Of a stretch of DNA of 64,000 nt, positions 56,032-64,000 are shown in pieces. The DNA lies in NCBI GenBank assembly GCA_025084515.1, contig JAJAGP010000179.1:124001-188000 (forward strand), given 5' to 3'. The stretch is from Ancistrus triradiatus. Its lineage: Eukaryota; Chordata; Actinopteri; Siluriformes; Loricariidae. Each line of letters begins with the position of its first letter. Positions within the stretch are counted from its first letter, which is position 1. The notes under the pieces were generated by a model. The model was not told the origin of the DNA and did not search any database. It saw nothing but the letters and a program-made list of their open reading frames with translations. A program made the translations under genes and the position numbers.

Positions 56032-56330
56032 CGCTGATATGGCAACGAATGAAAGAGACGAGCAACACAGATCAGGATCAGATCAGATCGAGGACTGATA
56101 AGTTCGCAAAGGTAAGTAGGCGTCTGTTTTCGGAGGATAAACATATACGGGGCCGATTCTGAACGGAGCAGCGCGGCTGTTCTTCCTGTCCGACTCCCCG
56201 CACTCGGACTACATTGTTTTCTGAAGTGCGGTATCTGCAGAGCAGCTGATCACCGAAACCTTTCCCCAGGTTTCCCGATGAGCCAATCAGGGACGCCTTG
56301 CCGCAGCCATGTTGAAAAGGCCGCGTCCCA
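56032..56330 (-). promoter_or_regulatory. abhd12: abhd12 promoter region
   Basis: The 300 bases upstream of the start codon are GC-richer than the surroundings, with many CpGs. A CCAAT box in GAGCCAATCAGG lies at 56283-56287 and no TATA box was seen. On the opposite strand GCAAAG/GTAAGTAGG at 56106-56119 is a strong splice-donor consensus, which might mark a divergent transcript. Confidence 0.5.
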
Positions 56331-58798
56331 AACGGCACCGTGCTGACTACATAGTGCACTACATAAAGGTCGTGGCTTTTCAGCTGAGTATTTTCATTAT
56401 TGATAGAAGCCTGACGTACAACGCTAGGGTAGGACAATGCAACTGCAACCTACACAACCGCATGCAGGTCATTGGGTATTAGTTTCGTTTTGGTTTTTAA
56501 GCCCATTTTGCAACTGAACACCACAACCAAAAAAATTAGCTCCACAATAAAACTGAGTATCTAAGAAAAGCTGGAACCCCCCACACACACACCATCCCAA
56601 GCCAGCATACACACAGACCAAAAGAATAACGTGATTCATTGCAAATCTTTATTGGCAAAAACGAACATAAATGACAGCTCTTTTTCTTTTGGGTTCCATT
56701 TCTAAGGTTTTCTGTTTTCAAGACCACTAAACATTTAACTAAAATCAAAAATATTATTAAATATCTTTTTAGGTAATTTTATGTATAGATTTTATTTCCG
56801 GTGTTACTTTCATTTTATTTAAGGTGTGTAACTTGTATTTAGACAAACTCAGAGCACCTGACAGCAGACAAAGCCTCGCACACCCCCTGTAATGTTTGGT
56901 GCCCCCTAAGGGGGTCCAGACCCCAGCTTGTGAACCATGGACGTTAACAAAAATGTATCAAATACACTTGAACAGTTTTATTGTGGTAAATATCACCAGT
57001 GTGTTATAGGGGTGTGGCAATACTCTCTCCTCACAATTCGATTCACAATACTGACTTCACGATTCAATTTTCTCAGGACTATTGAGTTGACATTCGATAA
57101 AAGGTATTCCTTTTTTTCCTGAGGTGTAAACAATGCACATTTCTTCTTTCTAATTAAAAGAATTTTAATAACTAGCAACATAAATAAATGTTATCTTCAA
57201 TTGAAAATGAGACCCTGTTATCATGCCCAGTTTGTCAAACACCTTTTTGTATTTGTAGTGAAAACCACTACACAAATATATTTAAACATCCCAAACCCCT
57301 TCAGTTTCCAAGAGCCCATTACCCCATAACGAGAAATATATGCCATATATCACGACATTATTAGATGTGCATACAGAGAATGCACGTGATATCTACACGA
57401 TTACATCGTGACATCGATCATCTTTTTTTTATTGTTGATGGCCTCTGTGCTATCTGGCTTTCAGCATACTCCTTGGGGTGGTTTCTTTTAAGGTAGCTGA
57501 ATGGGTTTTCCAATAGAAGTGCCAATATTTTGCAAACATCTGTTTGCACAAATCCAAAGCAGTTCCATACAACCCCCAACTAATAAACCACACTGTATAC
57601 ATTTTAAGGACCCACCAACTCTGGGTTTTTAAAACAAAAACAGCACATGAGCATGGCCTGGATGGTACGTCAGTCCACCGCAGTGCAGGGCAGAGGACAC
57701 TATTTCTCTCTGACTGCTACTTCAGTTCAGGTTTGTGCCACACAACAGCCTTTTGCACATAGGCCCGTGCCTAAGTATATTATCCTTATTATTAAGGTAA
57801 TTAACCTACTTAAAGTTATAATGCCGAGCAACTTTTGGCTGGCACTGCCCTCCTTCTAGGCAAAGATGATGGCTGACGACAACAAGAACTGCATTTTTGC
57901 AAGGCAGCACACCAGAGTTAAATGTGCACGCTTCATGATGTCTGCACATTTTGCATTACCTGCTCTCTTTTGAGATATCTGGTCGTGGCATACATACAAC
58001 AGGTAACATGTCATGTTTGTCATTCCATAAAAGAATGTGTGTGTATGAGAGAGAGAGAGAGAGGTGTAAGGAGGTGCCGAGTGAGACAGCACACTGTCTC
58101 AGGAATGAAGATAAGTAGACAATTCGGAGAGATCGTTTTAGGATGTTATTCATACAGATTGCAGTGGATTCTATGGAACACTGGAGGAAACAACGAAGAC
58201 TAGAGAATGTGTGTTTAAAGAACGAGGCGGTTCAATACTTTTGCGTGTTCATATGCAGTTACTGCCTTGTTTTGCCTTTCCATGTAGAGAGCATGTAGCA
58301 TATGTTGGTGTCTACAGCGCACCCTGTGTAGTGTAAAAGGCCCAGCGCTGGGAAGCTCTGAGTCATTAGGACGCAATCAAAGACGTTGTTAGCGTTGTTG
58401 TAAAAACCACCCGCCTTCGGTCAAAACCCATCTCCCTGTCGTGTTGTAGTACGAAAACGGGTGTGTTCCTTCATTAACATGGCAAATATCGCTTGCGCGC
58501 GATAATTATTACCTGCTAGCTACTTAGCATTGGTGCTTGCCAGCTACAAAACAGCTAATACGTTGCTACTTAAATATGCTGGTGATATTTTCACAATTAG
58601 CACACTTTACACATAAATGAGTTACCGCTTCGGCGAACGCATTGACTAAACGAAATGAATATTAATAGTCGTAATTAGTTATTCCACACAAACACTGAGT
58701 AGCTACATAATTAGCACACCCATTAAACCTAAATTAGCTTACAATTTAGCTTACCATAACTAGACGGAAAGTGTCTCGCGCTTCCGTACGGCTGGAAG

Positions 58799-58855
58799 TC
58801 GACTCCGATTCCGATTCCGACTCTAATTCCGAGTCGATTCTGAGTCCGATTCTTT
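58799..58855 (+). repeat. Degenerate (ACTCCGATTCCG)n repeat
   Basis: GACTCCGATTCCGATTCCGA and variants run for about 55 bases. Confidence 0.7.
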
Positions 58856-59164
58856 ATTTAGGAAATGGCCATATTCGGGTATTTTCCTCAATTTGCAATT
58901 CTAAACGCTATACCCAGGACAGGACAAGACAACATTTAACATTTGATAGAATCGTATAAGGTTAGGTGCACTTTTAAGGGTCCTCCTAATGGTACTGGAC
59001 CAAGAACCAGAAGTTCCAGTGGTGGTAGACCAGCTTGGGCCAGAGGGTATGTTAGAGGCACCATTCTACCTAAAAGCGTGCACGCTTTAAGATGGATAAT
59101 TAACTTACACACTCCTCATTTAAGGGAGCTATGGGTTGAGTCAAGCTTGTTGTCAAAGGGACAC

Positions 59165-59370
59165 TGACCCTTGCTGGCCCTCCAGAAGGTTCAAATCCCA
59201 CTCGTCCTAGGACAAGACCCTTAACCAGCAACTGCTTAGAGTGTAAGATGGTATAAGGTACAAGTTGCTCTGGGTAAGATTACATGTACTGTATATATCA
59301 AGCACACGACAACGGGGACTCAAACCCTGGACCTTCTGGTCAGTAATCTGGTAGTGCTTTTTTAACCACT
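59165..59370. repeat. Two SINE fragments in opposite orientation
   Basis: The forward part 59180-59275 reads ACCCTTAACCAGCAACTGCT and AAGTTGCTCTGGGTAAG. The reverse part 59310-59370 reads ACTCAAACCCTGGACCTTCT. Together they form a head-to-head pair. Confidence 0.6.
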
Positions 59371-60119
59371 ATAAATGGAACCACATTTTTAACTACAGTC
59401 ATGGTTCTCAAATGGTGGTACTTTCCGGACATTACATAGTTCCACAATGCTCCAAGTTGCTTTATGCTAGTTAGTGCTGGTTTAGCCAGGGAAATAACAT
59501 GGTCTTGCCGGTCTTTCTGGTTGCTCAGTAGCAGGGTGTGTGTGTGCGTCGTTTCCAAACGAAATAGGAATGATTTTAGTCTTTGTTTCATTTGAATTCA
59601 GTAGTGAATGAATGTAGTCATGCAAGAAGTTGTTAAACCTGTTGTAAGTTTTCGTCGTGTGTGAGCAAACTTGACTCGAATCCATTTGGTGGTGTCAACT
59701 CCCAATCGTCAAAGCCAAGAAGTGGGAGAATTGTGGAATCGACTCTTTTGGGATCGACTCGCATCCTTGCTTTTGGTATATAGGCGAACTGAATCGGGAT
59801 CACCCATTCATACATTTTAAATTACAACATATATTCTAAGTTAAGGGAATCTGTTAAAACAATCATGTAGCATTGCAGTCATGTTATTAAATTGTCAGGT
59901 GTAAACCGAATCACCGAATCACACTTTTCAGTAAAACAATATCAACTATTGTTTTATGGCCCGTTAAATTAAATGTCAATTAGAATCAATACTCCCTATA
60001 CAATTGAGCAACACGGGATGAAATAATGGAATCCCTAAGTAGTGCACTTTATGTCCAGTAGATATTGATTTGCATCGACTGTCGGTGGTTTTTTTGTTGT
60101 TGTTTTGTTTTGTTTTTTA

Positions 60120-60182
60120 AACCTGCACCGGCTCTCCCGCGACCCTGTCCAGGATCAAGCGGATAAGAAATTGAATGAATGG
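60120..60182 (+). repeat. Tail of a fish interspersed repeat
   Basis: CTCCCGCGACCCTGTCCAGG, then AAGCGGATAAGAAATTGAAT-GAATGG, resembles the 3' end of a common fish retroposon with a short simple-repeat tail. The family is not fixed. Confidence 0.45.
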
Positions 60183-60910
60183 ATTTGTCAGCTCGGGTAA
60201 TATTCGGGTAAATGGTGCCACCTGGCGGACAAACAGTAGGCTTTTTAATAACATACTCTTTGTGTAATGCATTTGTGTCCACCAGATGGCAGCATGCCCA
60301 CTCATTTTTAAATATCAGATTTTCCAATAAAATCAGCGTCGATGCAAATCGACATTCACCGTACACGAAGGTCACTATGTAGGGAGCATAATCCCATTAT
60401 TTCAGTTCCTATGTAGGGCACTGAGGTAGGCCATTTGATAGAAATGACATTGAAGGTAAAAGGCAAAAGAGGAATAGTTTTCGATCATTTTATTTTACTG
60501 AACAAGACGACTTAGCAATTGTTTGATATCTGATTGATAAATTGGCAAAAGGTTTAGTGTTAAAAACAGCGATATGCAAATGAACTGCGATATTTACAAA
60601 AATTACACCTATATATTGTTTTAATTGCTGGTACTAGCAAGGTGTACCTAATGAAGCAACCGATGAGAGTACATATAAGCTACTTAGAAACAATCCTCTG
60701 TTGTTACAAAAAAACCCTCTATATAATTATATTTGACTTTGACGTGGAACATGAAGAAACAATAACCCTGAGGAAGACGCAGGTGAAGAGCAGCTCATAT
60801 TTGAGGAGAATAATGATGAGTCAGAGAACATGATGAACTTGAGTGACCGTCCTACCTTTCTCCTTGCCTGCTCTGGACATGAGACAGTGTTTCAGGAGGA
60901 CAGGCGGTGG

Positions 60911-60964
<54 letters not shown>
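60911..60964 (+). repeat. (TG)n microsatellite
   Basis: An uninterrupted TG tract of about 54 bases. Confidence 0.95.
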
Positions 60965-60966
<2 letters not shown>

Positions 60967-61029
60967 ATGTCTGTTGCACCACCATGAGCATCAATTTCTA
61001 AGATATTAACTGAACTCATGGTTGTTGCT

Positions 61030-61400
61030 TGGACCTAACACTTGTTACGCCAACCAGAGTCACATCTAGGTGCAGCTACTACCTGACTATGGCCATAACA
61101 AGTGGTATTGGGGTCAGACTAATCAGTACTCCAGATCTTTTTTGGAAGAAATGGACACCGTGTGCTCCGGACCAAAAATGAAAAGACTGTTATCAAATCC
61201 AAAAGCAAAGTTCTGTCACAGTATGGGGATGTGTCAATGCCCTTGGCGAAGGTAATAAACCCCTGTGATGGCAGCATTAATGCAGAAAAGTACTTTGAGA
61301 TTTTAGAGCAACATAAGGTGCCTTCAAGACAACATCTTTTCCAGGGACATCCATGCATATTTCAACAAGCCAAACCAGAAAAAGTTAGGACTGAAGTACG
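61030..61400 (+). mobile_element. Tc1-type transposase remnant, family 5
   Basis: Frames read MQLLPDYGHNKWYWGQTNQY and then DGSINAEKYFEILEQHKVPS and HPCIFQQAKPEK, the central catalytic-domain text of a fish Tc1 transposase. N- and C-terminal parts are missing, with at least one frameshift. Confidence 0.75.
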
Positions 61401-61429
61401 TAAATCCTTTCCAATCTTTCTTTGAGGAA

Positions 61430-61826
61430 CACTGTTTTTAAACATTTCAATAATCGTCTTACACATTAGCTGATAATCTGGAGATCATCTGTCCATCTTT
61501 ACTCCTCAAAGACTCTGCCTTTTGTGGATACTACTGTCGTAACAAATCATGATTATAATCACTTGATTGAAATGACATCATTATTCAGTTTTGTTTTGTT
61601 TTTTACCTCAATACTAGCTCTAATTGGCCCCCGTCCCAGGCTTGAAATGCAGGACTGGAGGATTATTAGCAAGAGAAATGAAGTTGAGCAGAAAAAACAT
61701 GACATATCTCAGGTTCATACTGTCTGCAATGAAATAAATGTCAAATGGAATGTAAGGAACACTGCACGTTTGTTTAATTTGCATTTCCCATACTGTTCCA
61801 ACTTCTTCTGATTTGGGGTTGTACTA
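61430..61826. mobile_element. Right part of a common teleost DNA repeat
   Basis: It contains GATAATCTGGAGATCATCTG and ends TTCTGATTTGGGGTTGTA, the terminus of a repeat widespread in teleosts. The matching left terminus is not present here. Confidence 0.5.
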
Positions 61827-61939
61827 AAGCTAATGTTGATTCAAGCAAACAAAAGCCTCGATAAGACTGTGGTAGAGGACGTCTTAATACTTCATTTTCC
61901 CCATAACAATTTTCTGTTCTACTGTTCTTCCCAGAAAAC

Positions 61940-61977
<38 letters not shown>
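61940..61977 (+). repeat. (AC)n microsatellite
   Basis: An uninterrupted AC tract of about 38 bases. Confidence 0.95.
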
Positions 61978-61981
<4 letters not shown>

Positions 61982-62567
61982 GCCCCAAGCATGTAGGTCA
62001 ACACTAGATGGTTTTCTCCTTCTCTGCTAATGCACACACCCGAATGTTATATCTAATGGACGAAGCAGCGGAAGCCTGCATTCAGGCTACAGTTCCAGGA
62101 TGTTCCTGATTCACAACATTAGCTCGAAGAATGGTACGTAATGAAAAGCGTGTCACTTTGAATTGCATTGAATTTTAAATAATGCAACGTTGTCCACCTC
62201 TTAATGGATGGACATGTGGTGGATTTTGGCCAGAAAGTGAACTCTGATCACCTTGTAGCCTCTCATTTCTCAGAGCTCCAAATGACACGTAGGTCAATTT
62301 AAGCTTGTTTTCTATTTTGTTAGAACACTGTACCTTTTATGTGTTTAATAACCAGGGATATGACAAGGGGGCAGCATCAAACAATTCTATTTTCCGATTT
62401 AATAGAACACACTGCACGCTTGAGGAGGATGGACTCTGAGTCTGGTTCAGTCAGCTTTTCCTTTCCACTGTCAGCTCCAGTTGGTTCTTTTAGGGTGTGG
62501 TCTGTGTTGTCTAATGTTAAAAGCTTATATGAACATGTCTCTACATTATATTATACTATATTACATA

Positions 62568-63394
62568 CAGTCCAAACTCGTTATCTCGCCCACGTCTGTT
62601 TCATGGCTATTTTTGGCAAGAGGCGAGTTTGGCGACTTAAATAAGACAAAGTGACATTCATACCTGACGCTGACATAATGTGGTTTACAATCACATTTAT
62701 GTACATGTACAAGTCTATACATTTACGCAAATTCTGATTGTCTGATTGAGGATTGTTTCTGTTCCAGCCTGCGATGAATAACAGCACAGTCATTATAACC
62801 TATAGCCATACAAGACCAGACGCCTATCTCTTTGAATGAGGAGAGACCTATATATCCGAAACGTTTAAAATGCATATTTAGTAATGCTGGTATAATCGGA
62901 CAAAAATGATATAACGTACTTGTGCTGCTGGGTTCAAATAATTCCGAAAAATAAGATTTTTTATAAGGTTATCCTGGTACTGCGCATGCGCATCCCGCCA
63001 CTAGAAAGGGGCCGAGACTTGCCTCCTCTCTCGCCGACACATTTACTAATATGCCGATTGGTTCTTTCTAATGTCGGGGCGGGGCTTCTGTACTACAGTC
63101 CCATTCATATTTCAGTCAGTCACCAGTCTCCTTATATAACATTTCTGATAACAGACAGGGGCTGCACATCATCCGGCGTTGCAAGTTAAGTAGGATTAAA
63201 GCGCCACCTACTGACGATCTGAAACATGGCAGCTTAGAAGGGTAGAATTTCATTGCTGGCAGGACATTGGTCACATTTTAAGCTTGGCGAGAGGCGAGGT
63301 TGGCGGCTTTTCGAGGTAAAATGCATCGAGGGAAAACCGTCCTGCCATCGCAGGTGGTGAGAGGTGAGGTTGGCGAGATAATGAGGTTAGACTG
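62568..63394. mobile_element. pogo/Tigger-like element with inverted ends, TA flanks
   Basis: TA/CAGTCCAAACTCGTTATCTC at the left and the inverse, CAGTCTAACCTCATTATCTC, at the right, also next to TA. Length 827 bp. GGCGAGAGGCGAGGTTGGCG-type text related to the ends is repeated inside at 62618 and 63284. No transposase was seen. Confidence 0.75.
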
Positions 63395-64000
63395 TATATT
63401 ATATCGGTCTATGGGTGCGATTTCACCCATGCGTTCGCCTCAGTGGCTATAAAGTTTCACTTTATTATCATATCAAGTTTGATGTCCCGCTTTGTTTCGT
63501 AAATCAATCTTATTCACATCTGAATGACAGAAAACTTATAAAAGGGAACCTTTGCGACGCCTACTGACAGAAAAGAGGCAAAAACGCAGGCAGAAAACAA
63601 CAGTAATGTTCATTTTACTTTCCATTTTTGGTCTGTGTTTCAAGTTTTATAAGAGATACCAGTATCCACAACATATGTTGGTCTTTGTTGGATTGTGCCA
63701 GGGTACAAAGAGCCCAACTGTACAGTTGCACCTGCATCAGTTTACAAACCTGGAAGATGACTTCATATTCCAAGAGGAAAGGTTCCACACGTCACTGCAG
63801 CATGTGATCATCATGGAAAGCAGCATCAGCAAAGGGGAACAGTGGTCACGAGTCGAAGCTCTCTGACCGGGACAGACAGTCGTTTTTATGATATCTATAA
63901 ATGTGAAGTACACCCAGGTTCCTTTTCAGTTAGAATGCTTCCTAATGTGTGAACGTTGAATAAGATATGAGCATACAGTCAAATCCAAACTCCCGCTGTA

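Larger units (their letters stand above)
56331..64000. other. Region upstream of abhd12, no gene recognised
   Basis: Elements found are listed separately (58799, 59165, 60911, 61030, 61430, 61940 and 62568). I see nothing recognisable in 56400-58780, 59380-60100, 60200-60900 and 63400-64000. The open frame 63552-63866 (104 codons, with hydrophobic MFILLSIFGLCF near its start) has no recognised family or splice context. Confidence 0.6.

Noticed and set aside
63552..63866. Candidate membrane protein exon
   Set aside because: One hydrophobic stretch is not enough; no homologue is recognised and no exon partner is seen before the window ends.
56331..64000. A gins1 gene divergent from abhd12, as in mammals
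   Set aside because: I scanned the plus-strand frames for GINS1-like text and found none.

Overview
This window is vertebrate nuclear DNA, almost certainly from a teleost fish. It holds split genes with GT-AG introns, many Tc1/mariner-type DNA transposon relics, tRNA-derived SINEs and long (CA)n tracts, and no bacterial-style operons. The density of Tc1 relics would suit an otophysan such as a catfish, but I cannot name the species. Two protein-coding genes can be read exon by exon, both on the minus strand and head to tail.

Left part (1-21,045): the 5' portion of rlf (Rearranged L-myc Fusion, ZNF292/RLF/ZNF654 family). Six coding exons give the first 296 residues plus part of residue 297. 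The remaining exons, including the zinc-finger exon, lie beyond the left edge. Intron 1 is about 15.7 kb and full of repeats. The start codon sits in a GC-rich promoter with a YY1-like AAGATGGCGG, a palindromic GTCACGTGAC E-box and a CCAAT box.

Middle (21,200-29,635): intergenic DNA with repeat relics, a short tandem repeat cluster and a TATA-containing promoter- or LTR-like stretch.

Right-centre (29,636-56,031): the complete coding region of abhd12, the ER lysophosphatidylserine lipase. There are 13 exons, 1,125 bp and 374 aa, with every splice phase consistent. The catalytic triad is Ser224, Asp311 and His350. Its introns carry most of the interesting repeats: several Tc1-like copies of two families with intact TA flanks (some internally deleted), a hAT-type element with a perfect 8-bp target duplication, a 32-bp minisatellite with a 96-bp higher-order period, and SINEs.

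Right part (56,032-64,000): the abhd12 promoter, then intergenic DNA with SINE fragments, dinucleotide repeats, Tc1 debris and a pogo/Tigger-like element with inverted ends. I recognise no further gene there.

I found no convincing undescribed molecular system. The observations most worth a second look concern transposon structure and tandem-repeat birth inside abhd12 introns, and the rlf-abhd12 linkage.
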